Source of the DNA: Amycolatopsis anabasis
GTDB lineage: Bacteria; Actinomycetota; Actinomycetes; Mycobacteriales; Pseudonocardiaceae
Length of the DNA stretch: 64,000 bases
Direction of reading: 5' to 3'
NCBI RefSeq assembly: GCF_009765355.1
Contig: NZ_VTHK01000042.1
Location: 1 to 64,000, forward strand
The notes beneath the pieces were generated by a model that was not told the DNA's origin, did no database searches, and saw nothing but the letters and a program-made list of their open reading frames with translations. Below, one piece after another: positions 1 to 8,128 of the stretch. Each line of letters begins with the position of its first letter. Within the stretch, counting starts at the first letter, position 1. Position numbers and translations under genes: made by a program.

Positions 1-1143
1 CCGGGGTTCGTGGAGTGGTTCGGGTTGGCTGGTGTAGGTGCCGCCGGTGGGGGTGGTGATGGTGATGGTGCCGTTGGGTTTTGGTTCGAATTGCCAGCCG
101 GGTTGGTCTTTGAGGTAGTGGTGTCGTTCGCACCAGCCGCCGAGGTTGGTTTTGTCGGTGTTTCCGCCTTGGGCCCAGTCTTGGGTGTGGTCGATGTCGC
201 CTGCCTGGGTGGGTCGGTTGCAACCTGGTGCTCGGCATTCGCGGTCGCGTATCCGGATGTAGCGGTCGAGGGCGGTGGGTGGGCGGTAGCGGGTGCGGCC
301 GATGTCGGCGGGGAGCCCGGTGATGGGGTCGGTGACGATTCGGCGCCAGGTGGAGTTTTTGCTGTGGGCGATGTCGCGGGCGATGGTGGCGGGGATGGGG
401 CCGTATCCGGCCAGCTGTGCGGGGTCGCTGTTCAAACCGGTCAGGGTGGTGAGGTCGACATACACGAAGATGTCGGCTTTGGGGTCGCTGTGGGTGGTGC
501 CGAGGCAGCGTTCGATCAGGATGTCGGCGCGTAACTGGTCCAGGGTGCGCGGGTCGTCCTTGGTTTTGCGTTTGCGGGCTTCGCGGTCGATGCTGTGGTA
601 GGCGGCGCTGCCCTTTTCCACCGGCACGTCCGCGACCAGAGTGGACATGCCATGGTCTTGGTGGATCAATTGCAGTTGCCGGTCAGCGCGCCTGGCTTTG
701 CATCGAGTTTCATAGCCCGCCTTGTCGATCTTGGCGATCCAGTAGTTCGCCATCTTGCGCAGTGAGGACGGGTTCTTGCCTTGCAACCGGCTGGCCATGA
801 TGGCATCGACTTCGCGGGCTTTCTCGTCGCTCAAGTATGCCGTGGGGTCGGCGATCTTGGCGGCTTTCTCTTCGTCGATCACCCCGCCCTCCATGGCCTT
901 CAAGGTCTCAGGCAGCCGTGTGGTGAGCGTCCGTGCGAGCGCTACCTTCTTCGCCGCCTTGTGCTCGGTCAGTTTCAGTATCCAGGCGACTTCGACGGGC
1001 ACACCGCGGGATCTTCCTTGCAGGTTGTCCAGTTCCGCAATGGCTCTCAACTGACGGGCCTGCGCCTGCGCGATCACCTCCCCTTCCGATTGAATAATGT
1101 CTTTCAGGTCTGCAAGTCTGGTGTTTGTTTCCACGTCTCCCAT
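1..1143 (-). CDS. DUF222/13E12-type HNH endonuclease-like protein, 3' end cut by window
   Basis: This frame is open from an ATG at 1143 to the window edge (381 codons) with no stop, so the C-terminus is missing. The N-terminal two thirds match the helical DUF222 region of actinobacterial 13E12-repeat proteins. Near residue 320 there is an HNH motif: a CxxxxC pair (RECRAPGC), then DIDHTQDWAQGG, then a CERHH segment. The family occurs in many copies in actinomycete genomes and behaves like a dispersed repeat; its natural role is unknown, and nuclease activity is inferred from the HNH residues. It is the first of two minus-strand genes here and is separated from the next by a strong inverted repeat. 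Confidence 0.9.
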   Translation of the reverse strand, partial: MGDVETNTRLADLKDIIQSEGEVIAQAQARQLRAIAELDNLQGRSRGVPVEVAWILKLTEHKAAKKVALARTLTTRLPETLKAMEGGVIDEEKAAKIADPTAYLSDEKAREVDAIMASRLQGKNPSSLRKMANYWIAKIDKAGYETRCKARRADRQLQLIHQDHGMSTLVADVPVEKGSAAYHSIDREARKRKTKDDPRTLDQLRADILIERCLGTTHSDPKADIFVYVDLTTLTGLNSDPAQLAGYGPIPATIARDIAHSKNSTWRRIVTDPITGLPADIGRTRYRPPTALDRYIRIRDRECRAPGCNRPTQAGDIDHTQDWAQGGNTDKTNLGGWCERHHYLKDQPGWQFEPKPNGTITITTPTGGTYTSQPEPLHEPR

Positions 1144-1223
1144 TTTATCGAAAACGGAAGATCAACACCCATCCCGAATGGGTGAATCGGGCACGGCTGC
1201 CAGCGCAACCAAAGATGCCCATT

Positions 1224-1288
1224 CCGTGGGGAACTGTCGCTGGTGACCAACGACGGGAATCGACCCGTGGAGCGACAGTTTCCCACGG
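1224..1288. terminator. 18-bp inverted repeat between PAD-like gene and HNH gene
   Basis: Arms at 1224-1241 and 1271-1288 are reverse complements with a single mismatch in 18 bp, around a 29-nt loop. The repeat lies just past the stop of the minus-strand PAD-like gene (1340), where a transcription terminator would be expected. There is no T-tract, which is common for actinomycete terminators. It could also be a dispersed intergenic repeat. Confidence 0.55.
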
Positions 1289-1339
1289 CGCGCCGAAGGC
1301 GTGCCTGAAACCCAACCCAACTCCCCGATCCGGCAACCA

Positions 1340-3097
1340 TCACCCAAAACTCCACCACGAAGAAGCATACCCAACTTCGCGCCAAGCATTGGTCGTACAA
1401 TGCACCTCCCCACCCCCCAAATGCGCCCAGGAGAAATCCTCCACCCAATCCACTCGAACCCGGACCCGCCTCAACTCGACCTCCGCCGCCTCCCGGAACA
1501 AATCCCGCCCACCGACGACCACCCCATGCGGATCCGGCGCCGCGAACCGTTCCTCGCTCAACGAGATCCCGTTCGGAATCCCCGGAGTGTACGCGTAATA
1601 AACCGGCAACTCCCCATACTTCCGGAACAACACCGGCACCCGCACCAGCTCGTCCGCCCGAAGCCCGGTCTCCGCCAGCAGCGAGGAAATCTGCCCATCG
1701 ATATGCCGCGCCGCCGCCGAGTTCTCCGCCAGCAACCGCGCATCCCCCAGCACCTCGTCCACACTCGGCTTCACTTCGGCACGGGTACCGGCGAACAACC
1801 GGGCCGACCCCGCCCCGCGATCCCGGGCCTGGCGCAACAATCCCTCGGCCAGCCGCGGATCCGCGACGAGCAACGTCCAGCCTCGCGCGTTGTCGGCGCG
1901 CACGACGTGCAGGGTCTCGTCGGCATGCCCGACCGCCAGCCACGAGGTGTCGATCACCAGCGGCGGCTGCTTTCCCTGTGCCGCCAGCATTCCGACGAAC
2001 GCCGGATCCGGGCGCCGGTGGTTCCCGGCCGGGGCGCCCGATCCGTAGACGATCCGCCCCAGCGGGTACCCGCGATACGGCGGCAGGGATTCGATGTTCC
2101 CGGTCGCGTTGAGCAGATCGATGCCGATATCCCGGCCCGAATCGGTGAACTCCTGCACCACCGCCACATCCGGCCCCCGCAGATCCCGGAACAGCAACCG
2201 GCCCGCCGGGCGCAACGTCCGTTCGAGCTTCCCGTCCGGTCCGGGCAGGTTCCACAGGTTCGCCGAGCGGATCGCGACCCGCATGGTCTGCACACCCCAC
2301 CGCGTCGGCATGCTCGCGACGGCCGGTTCGAACAGGTCCTGCCACCACACGTCGGTCCACCCGCGCGGCGTCCCCGGGATGAACCGGGTTTCCGCACCGG
2401 CCGCTCGAGCCGCCCGGCTCAACGTCGAGCTGAACCGATCCCAGTCGCCCGGCACCCACCCCGGCTGAAGACCGCCGGGAGGGGAGCCGGGCCCGGAACC
2501 CGGCCGCCCCGCGAGCACCGTCTCCGCGCGCTGAAGATCGTTCTGCAACAACAAGGGAGCCACCCGCATCCGGTGCCGGGCCGAGGTCCGCCGGCCCCGA
2601 TCCTCGACGGTCAGGCTCACCGTGACCCAGCCGTCCCAGCGTGCCGGGTCGCGCACGATGTCACGCCCCTCCACCGCCAGTTCGACCCCCGAACGCAACT
2701 CGGCCGCGGACAGCGTGCCGTCCCCGGGAACCAGGGAGCGGAATTCCCCGTCCCGGCGCACGAAGATCCGGGCGGGCGCCTCGACCCGCACCACCCCGCT
2801 GGCCCGATCGCTGAGCCCCGGCCGCGCGCGGACCCCGACCCGCGCGAGATCGGCCTCGTCGGCGGGCCCGTTCACCCGGTCGTCCGCGGCGTCGTTGCAG
2901 GCGGCCAACTTCCGGTCGACCTCGGTGCCGACCTGCTCCAGCTCATCCGGTTCGACCCGGCATCGCCGCTGGTCGTCGTCGAGATTGGGCAGCATGATCG
3001 TGGCGCCGCGCAGTTCCGGTGCGCCGGAGGCTTCAGCAGCCACGAACGGTCCAGTGGTGGCCACGACGAGCGCGGTGACGATTCCCCAGATCCTCAT
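1340..3097 (-). CDS. Secreted protein-arginine deiminase (PAD)-family protein
   Basis: Predicted 585-residue exported protein. I chose the ATG at 3097 because the next residues (MRIWGIVTALVVATTG...AEASG) form a signal peptide; upstream in-frame starts at 3163 and 3235 would bury it. The C-terminal half carries all four PAD catalytic positions in order: D254 in WWQDLFE, H391 and D393 in WLAVGHADE, and C567 in GGEVHCTTN. These match Asp350, His471, Asp473 and Cys645 of human PAD4. GNIESLPPY (333-341) matches the PAD GNLEVSPP segment. Known PADs convert peptidyl-arginine to citrulline, usually with calcium; activity here is inferred. No obvious partner lies nearby, and a divergent Cys-rich mini-gene begins 168 bp away. 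Confidence 0.88.
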   Translation of the reverse strand: MRIWGIVTALVVATTGPFVAAEASGAPELRGATIMLPNLDDDQRRCRVEPDELEQVGTEVDRKLAACNDAADDRVNGPADEADLARVGVRARPGLSDRASGVVRVEAPARIFVRRDGEFRSLVPGDGTLSAAELRSGVELAVEGRDIVRDPARWDGWVTVSLTVEDRGRRTSARHRMRVAPLLLQNDLQRAETVLAGRPGSGPGSPPGGLQPGWVPGDWDRFSSTLSRAARAAGAETRFIPGTPRGWTDVWWQDLFEPAVASMPTRWGVQTMRVAIRSANLWNLPGPDGKLERTLRPAGRLLFRDLRGPDVAVVQEFTDSGRDIGIDLLNATGNIESLPPYRGYPLGRIVYGSGAPAGNHRRPDPAFVGMLAAQGKQPPLVIDTSWLAVGHADETLHVVRADNARGWTLLVADPRLAEGLLRQARDRGAGSARLFAGTRAEVKPSVDEVLGDARLLAENSAAARHIDGQISSLLAETGLRADELVRVPVLFRKYGELPVYYAYTPGIPNGISLSEERFAAPDPHGVVVGGRDLFREAAEVELRRVRVRVDWVEDFSWAHLGGGEVHCTTNAWREVGYASSWWSFG

Positions 3098-3192
3098 CTT
3101 CCGGACAGTACGAAGGTGGCGGTACCTGGTCGTCCGTCTTCGGGAGGAGATCGGGGTGGACATCGGGTGGACCCCGACACATCCGGCGACAC

Positions 3193-3220
3193 GCCGACCC
3201 CAATGCCCGGGGTTGTCGGC
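3193..3220. promoter_or_regulatory. Imperfect hairpin in the divergent PAD-like / Cys-rich gene region
   Basis: GCCGAC at 3193-3198 faces GTCGGC at 3215-3220, with C-rich and G-rich inner arms that also pair. It sits in the 167-bp space between two divergent genes. It could be an operator or a small terminator; no function can be assigned. Confidence 0.3.
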
Positions 3221-3264
3221 CCCCGGTGCTAACAAGGGGCGGTCAGGAGAACTACCGCGAAGGG

Positions 3265-3474
3265 ATGACCATGGAGTGCATCCACTGCACCCGCGGCATC
3301 GATCACTGCCACGGCACCCTCATCCTGCACGCCGACGAGCAGGTGGAGTGCAGTGACCTGTCGTGCGGCGACCTCGCCGTGGTCCGCCACGACCTGGTCA
3401 TCGAGTGCCACACCTTCGCGGGCGGCTGCGGCTGCGTCGTGGAAGAGACCGTGTACTTCGCCCAGGCCTCCTGA
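3265..3474 (+). CDS. Small Cys/His-rich protein, possible metal binder
   Basis: A 69-residue protein (MTMECIHCTRG...), with an alternative ATG two codons later at 3271. The RBS-like GAAGGG at 3259-3264 fits the 3271 start slightly better. It contains CIHC, HCHG, CSDLSC and a CGC near the C-terminus, eight cysteines in all, as in small zinc-binding proteins. I do not recognise a family. It is divergent from the PAD-like gene and convergent with the TetR gene, sharing a perfect hairpin with it at the stop codons. Confidence 0.65.
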   Translation: MTMECIHCTRGIDHCHGTLILHADEQVECSDLSCGDLAVVRHDLVIECHTFAGGCGCVVEETVYFAQAS

Positions 3475-3490
3475 CCCGGCGGGTCAGGAG
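3468..3490. terminator. Perfect 10-bp hairpin holding both convergent stop codons
   Basis: CTCCTGACCC (3468-3477), loop GGC, GGGTCAGGAG (3481-3490): a perfect stem with a three-base loop. The TGA of the small Cys-rich gene is in the left arm and the TGA of the minus-strand TetR gene is in the right arm. It therefore looks like a compact bidirectional terminator between convergent genes. Confidence 0.65.
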
Positions 3491-4182
3491 TTCACCCGCC
3501 CCAGATCCAGGGCGAGCGCCAGCGGCTGATCGGGGTCGAGCCGGATCCCCTGTTCGCGCAGCGTGCCGTCGATCAGCGTCCAGAGCCATTTCGTGAGGTC
3601 GGCGGTGAACCGGTCGGCGGTGATCTCGCCCGGATCCCGGAGCCACCGGTTGATCGCGGCCTCGGAGAACGCGATCAGTCCCGCGGTGAACGGGGCGATG
3701 TCGCGTGCCGGCAGGTCGGCGGAGCGCAGGAAGTTCCCGAACACCTCGTTCAGGTTGGCCGCGAAGGCGTCCTTGAAGCCGGTCATGGCGGGCGGGTGCG
3801 CGGGATCCTCGGCGGCCTGGCGGGAGACGTACCGGTAGAGCTTGTCGTGGGTGGTCAGCCAGCGCACGGCGGTTTCCACCGCTGAGGAGATCAGATCCAG
3901 CGGCGTGCGTTCGACCGCCCACACCTGGGACAGTTCCGCCGCCAGCAGGTCGACGATCCGGCGGCAGACGGCGTGGCGGAGGTCCAGTTTGTCGTCGAAG
4001 TGCCGGTAGAGCCGCGGCCGGGGCACCCCGGCCCGCGCGGCGATCTGCTCGGTCAGCACGTCCGGCCCGTGCTCCTCGATCGCCTCGATCGCGGCCGCCA
4101 CGAACTCGGCGCGGCGGCGTTCGCGCTGGCCCTCCCAGCGGAGGGCACGGCCGTCCCGGCCGCCTTTCTTTCGTTCCGACAC
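3484..4182 (-). CDS. TetR/AcrR-family transcriptional regulator
   Basis: A 232-residue TetR-type repressor. The N-terminus carries the helix-turn-helix (DVLTEQIAARAGVPRPRLYRHFDDK), followed by a variable helical ligand-binding domain. The GTG at 4182 is preceded by GGTAGG at a workable distance; an upstream GTG at 4203 is possible. It is divergent from the tandem acyl-CoA dehydrogenase gene, and the 117-bp gap holds a perfect palindrome over a TTGACA box. It probably represses that dehydrogenase, and perhaps itself, in response to an acyl-CoA or lipid. The ligand is not visible in the sequence. Confidence 0.88.
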   Translation of the reverse strand: MSERKKGGRDGRALRWEGQRERRRAEFVAAAIEAIEEHGPDVLTEQIAARAGVPRPRLYRHFDDKLDLRHAVCRRIVDLLAAELSQVWAVERTPLDLISSAVETAVRWLTTHDKLYRYVSRQAAEDPAHPPAMTGFKDAFAANLNEVFGNFLRSADLPARDIAPFTAGLIAFSEAAINRWLRDPGEITADRFTADLTKWLWTLIDGTLREQGIRLDPDQPLALALDLGRVNS

Positions 4183-4219
4183 GGAACGCAACCTACCGCG
4201 CACGGCGGTCCGGAGGTGA

Positions 4220-4232
4220 CGCTTGACAAGCG
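4220..4232. promoter_or_regulatory. Perfect palindrome over -35 box, likely TetR operator
   Basis: CGCTTG-A-CAAGCG is a perfect inverted repeat with 6-bp arms around one base. It contains TTGACA (4223-4228), which would be the -35 box of the dehydrogenase promoter. Binding of the divergently encoded TetR protein here would block RNA polymerase. The matching -10 box is not clear. Confidence 0.6.
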
Positions 4233-4299
4233 CGCCCGGGCCAGGGAACCTCGCGAATTAGTGAGACGTGGTGTACCGGCTACTTGCGAGAGGTTGAAC

Positions 4300-6507
4300 A
4301 TGGGCACGAGCGGCTACGAACTGGGGATCGGCCTCGCCGACGAGCACCGGGCACTCGCGGATTCGGTGCGCGGGTTCGCCGAACGGCACCTGGACGCCGC
4401 GGCGATCCGTGGTGCGGTGGACGCGAAGAACGAGTGGATGCCGAAGTTCTGGCCCGCCCTCGCCGAGCAGGGGCTGCTCGGCCTGCACGTGCCCGAGGAG
4501 CACGGTGGCCAGGGCTTCTCCCTGGTCGAACTCGCGGTCGTGCTGGAGGGCCTGGGCCGGGCCGGTGCGCCGGGCCCGTTCCTGCCGACCGTGCTCGCCG
4601 CGGCCGCACTGGTCGCGGCGGACGGCAAGGCGGCCGCCGAACTGCTTCCCGGCCTCACCGACGGCACGGTGACCGCGGCGGTCGGCCTGGAACCCGGCCT
4701 GTCCGGCACGCGCACCGCACAGGGACTCGTGGTCCAGGGCACCACGGCTCCGGTGGTGGGCGGTGTGCTCGCCGACGTCCTCGTGTTGCCCGTGCGCACC
4801 GACGCGGGCGAGCAGTGGATCGCGGTCGACGCCGATCAGGTCACCGTCACCGAGGCGAGCAGCGTGGACGTCGTCCGCCGGGTGGCCGGGGTCGCGGCCG
4901 CCGAGGTCGTCGTCCCGGCCGAACGCGTGCTGGACGGCCTGACCACCGACCGGGTCCGCCAACTGGCGGCGGTGCTGTTCGCCGCCGAGGCGGTCGGGGT
5001 CGCCGCCTGGTGCGTTTCGACCGCCGCCGAATACGCCAAGGTCCGCGAGCAGTTCGGCCGGCCGATCGGGCAGTTCCAGGGCGTCAAGCACAAGTGCGCC
5101 GGGATGGCGATCCTGCTCGAGCAGGCCCGCGCGCTGGTCTGGGACGCGGTCCGCGCGGTCGCCGCGGGCGAGGACACCGCCGGGTTCGCCGTGGCTTCGG
5201 CCGCCGCGACGGCGCCCGAAGCGGCGGTCACCTGCGCCCAGGACTGCATCCAGGTGCTCGGCGGCATCGGCTTCACCTGGGAGCACGACGCGCACCTGTA
5301 CTACCGGCGCGCGCTGACCCTGCGCGGGGTGCTCGGGGGCCGCCGCGGCTGGACCGCCGAAGTGGCGCGGCAGGCGCTGGCCGGGGTGAGCCGGGAAATC
5401 GAGATCGACCTGTCGCCGGAGGCCGAACCGCTGCGGGAACGGATCCGGGCCGAACTCGCCGAGATCGCCGCGATCGACGACCCCGAGGAACGCCTCACCC
5501 CGCTCGGCGACGGCGGCTGGGTGCAGCCGCATCTGCCCGAACCGTGGGGCCGGGCCGCCGGTCCCGAGGAACAGATCGTCATCCACCAGGAACTGCGCGA
5601 AGCCGGGATCCAGCTGCCCGAACTCGGGCTCGGCGCGTGGGCGGTGCCGCCGATCGCGACCTTCGGCACCGAGGAGCAGAAGCAGCGGTTCGTCGCGACC
5701 ACGCTGCGCGGAGAGATCTTCTGGTGCCAGCTGTTCAGCGAACCGGGCGCGGGTTCCGATCTGGCCTCGCTGCGCACGCGCGCGGAACGGGTCGAGGACG
5801 GCTGGCGGCTGACCGGGCAGAAGATCTGGAACTCGCTCGCCCAGGTGGCGGACTGGGCGATCTGCCTGGCGCGCACCGATCCGGACGTGCCCAAGCACGA
5901 CGGGATCACCTATTTCGTGGTCGACATGTCCGCGCCGGGCGTCACCGTGCGGCCGCTGAAGGAGATCACCGGCGCGGCGCTGTTCAACGAGGTGTTCCTG
6001 GACGACGTGTTCGTACCGGACGACTGCGTGATCGGCGAGGTGAACCAGGGCTGGGCGGTCGCCCGCGCGACGCTGGCCAGTGAGCGCGTCGCGCTGGGCA
6101 AGGGCAACGCGCTGTACGCGACGCTGAAGGACCTGCTCGCGTTCGCCCGCGACCGCGAGGTCGGCGAGATCCTGCTCCAGCGGCTCGGTGAACTGGTGTG
6201 CGAGAACCAGGCGATCGAGGCGTTGCACGCGCGGACCATCCTCCAGCAACTGTCCGGAATGGACACCAGCACCTCGTCGAACGTGAGCAAGTTCCTCGGC
6301 ATGCGGTTCGGCCAGAAGATCGCCGAGCTGTGCCAGGACGAGCTCGGCGCGGCCGGGGTGTTCGAGGCGCCCGGGCAGCCCAGCGGCACCTGGATCGACC
6401 ACCTGCTGTCCAGCCGGGCGATGACGATTTACGGCGGCACCACGGAAATCCAGCTCAACGTGATCGGGGAGCGGCTGCTCGGACTGCCGCGGGACCCGGT
6501 CGCCTAG
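4300..6507 (+). CDS. Tandem (fused) acyl-CoA dehydrogenase, FadE type
   Basis: A 735-residue protein with two consecutive acyl-CoA dehydrogenase modules, each about the length of a normal monomer. The first (about 1-365) has REQFGRPIGQFQGVKH and QVLGGIGFTWEHD. The second (about 385-735) has FSEPGAGSDLASL, GQKIWNS and a C-terminal YGGTTEIQLNVI segment with the usual FadE glutamate. It should oxidise an acyl-CoA with FAD. Mycobacterial tandem FadE proteins such as FadE34 act on the sterol side chain, and the yrbE-mce operon close by fits lipid or sterol import, but the substrate is inference. The ATG at 4300 agrees with the family start. It is divergent from a TetR gene. Confidence 0.9.
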   Translation: MGTSGYELGIGLADEHRALADSVRGFAERHLDAAAIRGAVDAKNEWMPKFWPALAEQGLLGLHVPEEHGGQGFSLVELAVVLEGLGRAGAPGPFLPTVLAAAALVAADGKAAAELLPGLTDGTVTAAVGLEPGLSGTRTAQGLVVQGTTAPVVGGVLADVLVLPVRTDAGEQWIAVDADQVTVTEASSVDVVRRVAGVAAAEVVVPAERVLDGLTTDRVRQLAAVLFAAEAVGVAAWCVSTAAEYAKVREQFGRPIGQFQGVKHKCAGMAILLEQARALVWDAVRAVAAGEDTAGFAVASAAATAPEAAVTCAQDCIQVLGGIGFTWEHDAHLYYRRALTLRGVLGGRRGWTAEVARQALAGVSREIEIDLSPEAEPLRERIRAELAEIAAIDDPEERLTPLGDGGWVQPHLPEPWGRAAGPEEQIVIHQELREAGIQLPELGLGAWAVPPIATFGTEEQKQRFVATTLRGEIFWCQLFSEPGAGSDLASLRTRAERVEDGWRLTGQKIWNSLAQVADWAICLARTDPDVPKHDGITYFVVDMSAPGVTVRPLKEITGAALFNEVFLDDVFVPDDCVIGEVNQGWAVARATLASERVALGKGNALYATLKDLLAFARDREVGEILLQRLGELVCENQAIEALHARTILQQLSGMDTSTSSNVSKFLGMRFGQKIAELCQDELGAAGVFEAPGQPSGTWIDHLLSSRAMTIYGGTTEIQLNVIGERLLGLPRDPVA

Positions 6508-6790
6508 TTCTCGATCGGCGGGTGGCAGAGGATGAAGCCCTCGGCCAGGGTCGCCGCGAACCGGGAGAGCCGTTCCGGCGGGTAGCGCTCCGGATCGTCG
6601 AGCGCAGCCGTCCCGCCTCTTCCATCCCCTTGAGTAGCAGCTGGGCGAGGAGTTCGACATCGAGCTCCTCGCCTTGCTCGCGATCCCGCATGAACCACCG
6701 GATGATCTCGGTGAACCGCGCCCGCGCCGCCGTCCGTCAGTTCGTGGTGCCCCGCTGATTCAGCGTCCGGTATTCGGCGGCGGTCAGGCG
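6504..6790 (-). pseudogene. Remnant of a TetR-family regulator (C-terminal part)
   Basis: Three minus-strand frames together read like a TetR C-terminus but are not joined. One piece ends LTAAEYRTLNQRG (about 6745-6790), the next reads ARFTEIIRWFMRDREQGEELD on to MEEAGRLRS (about 6595-6725), and the last reads RYPPERLSRFAATLAEGFILCHPP and stops at a TAG (6504-6506) that overlaps the dehydrogenase stop as CTAG. At least two frameshifts and the loss of the HTH half make it non-functional. Sequence beyond 6790 is not recognisable. Confidence 0.6.
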
Positions 6791-6837
6791 CCCGCTCCCC
6801 GGCCCCGCCCCCGACCCGGATCCCGGCGGCGGCAGGA

Positions 6838-6919
6838 AGGGACCTTTGCTCACGTATTTCCGTAGTAAAGGTCCCTCGCTCTCGTTCAACCGGAGCGAAG
6901 GTCCCTTGCTATTTTTTTT
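6838..6919 (+). terminator. AGGGACCTTT-type inverted repeats followed by T8 tract
   Basis: Arms 6838-6850 and 6864-6876 (AGGGACCTTTGCT against AGTAAAGGTCCCT) pair with one mismatch. A third related copy, AGCGAAGGTCCCTTGCT at 6894-6910, is directly followed by A and eight T (6912-6919), giving the look of an intrinsic terminator on the plus strand. It lies between the convergent dehydrogenase and AraC genes. The repeated GGTCCCT core also looks like a dispersed intergenic element. Confidence 0.6.
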
Positions 6920-6932
6920 GGCGGCCTCCGGG

Positions 6933-7946
6933 TCAGGCGCTGCGGGGTTCGGGGACGGGGCGCACCGGGGCGGGGCGGAAGGCGTTGGGGGACAGGCCGG
7001 TCCAGCGGCGGAAGGCTCGGCGGAAGGCGCTGGGTTCGGAGTAGCCGAGGCGGGCGGCGACCTGGCGCACGGTTTGCCCTTCCTCGGTCAGCGCGGTCAC
7101 CGCGAGTTCCCGGAGCAGCGTGTCGCGGATCGCCGCGTAGCTGGTGCCTTCCTGGTGCAGGCGGCGCCGGAAGGTCGGCGGGCTGAGGATCAGCCGCGCG
7201 GCGATGGCCTCGGCGGAGGGGAGGCGGTCGGGCAGGCTCCGCCGGAGCAGTTCGCGCACCTGGACGGCGAGGGCCGGGGCCGGTCCGATCGGGAGCAGTA
7301 GGCTCGCCGGGGCTTCGGCGAGCAGGGTCCGCAGATCGCGTTCGGTGCGGATGACCGGCGCGTCGAGCACGTCGGCGGCGAAGGTCAGGCAGGCCCGGCC
7401 GCGGAGGAAGAGCTTCGGCACACCGGAGATCAGGCGGCAGTCCTGCCCCGGCGGCGGCGCGGGATGCGGAAATTCCAAGGAGTGCAAGGGAATCGGTCGG
7501 CCGATCAGCCAGCCGCTGAACTGCTGCACGACGAAGAGCGCGGCCTCGATCAGCACCTGGCTGTACTTCTGGTGCATCGGCAGTTCCACCACGAACGACG
7601 CGAGCTGCGCGTGCCGGATGACCCGGGGCACGGGCAGCCCGGGGAACAGGCGGTAGAACCGGCACAGCCGCCGCAGCGCGCTCCCGAGATCGCCGCCGTG
7701 CACCGCGCCGAGGCACATCGTGGCGAACGCTCCGCGCGGTACCCGCCACGGCGCCAGGCCGAACAGATCGTCGTCGAGTTCCCGGCTCAGGGTGCGCAGC
7801 AGCCGCGAGATGCCTTCGCGATCGGTGGCGCTCGGCGGGAAAGTGGCGAGTCCCGAGCATTTCAGCAGTCGACCCAGATCGACCGGTGCGTGGCGCGCAC
7901 CGGTCACGACGGCGTTGACGAGGCATTCGGGAATCCTGGTCGACAC
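6933..7946 (-). CDS. AraC-family transcriptional regulator
   Basis: A 337-residue AraC-type regulator of the class with an N-terminal ligand-binding domain (about 1-215) and a C-terminal double HTH. The second HTH reads TVRQVAARLGYSEPSAFRRAFRRWTGLSP. The GTG at 7946 has a textbook ribosome binding site (AAGGAGG, 5-6 nt before it). It is divergent from the yrbE-mce operon, 182 bp away, so control of mce expression is a reasonable inference. Mycobacterial VirS and similar AraC proteins have the same overall build. Confidence 0.9.
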   Translation of the reverse strand: MSTRIPECLVNAVVTGARHAPVDLGRLLKCSGLATFPPSATDREGISRLLRTLSRELDDDLFGLAPWRVPRGAFATMCLGAVHGGDLGSALRRLCRFYRLFPGLPVPRVIRHAQLASFVVELPMHQKYSQVLIEAALFVVQQFSGWLIGRPIPLHSLEFPHPAPPPGQDCRLISGVPKLFLRGRACLTFAADVLDAPVIRTERDLRTLLAEAPASLLLPIGPAPALAVQVRELLRRSLPDRLPSAEAIAARLILSPPTFRRRLHQEGTSYAAIRDTLLRELAVTALTEEGQTVRQVAARLGYSEPSAFRRAFRRWTGLSPNAFRPAPVRPVPEPRSA

Positions 7947-7976
7947 GGGACCTCCTTCGACGCCGCGGCGATATTA

Positions 7977-7994
7977 ACATGCGTACTGGCATGT
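7977..7994. promoter_or_regulatory. Inverted repeat between araC-type gene and yrbE-mce operon
   Basis: ACATGC (7977-7982), six bases, GCATGT (7989-7994): perfect 6-bp arms. It lies 31 bp upstream of the AraC gene start and 135 bp upstream of yrbE. It could be a binding site for the AraC protein or another regulator. The rest of the 182-bp gap holds no clear -35/-10 pair. Confidence 0.4.
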
Positions 7995-8128
7995 ATGTTT
8001 CTCGATCGAGTGAGCGTTCCGGTATCCGCCGGTTGAGCACTCCGGTCCTCTGCGGGCGCGCGCAACCCTACGTAAGTTAGCTCACACGACACGGCAGCGG
8101 CGCGGTTCGGGAGGCGGTCGATGGGTCG

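Noticed and set aside
4258..6660. 800-codon open frame on the minus strand
   Set aside because: It is antisense to the tandem acyl-CoA dehydrogenase; low-complexity Arg/Gly/Pro-rich protein typical of GC-rich shadows, with no family features.
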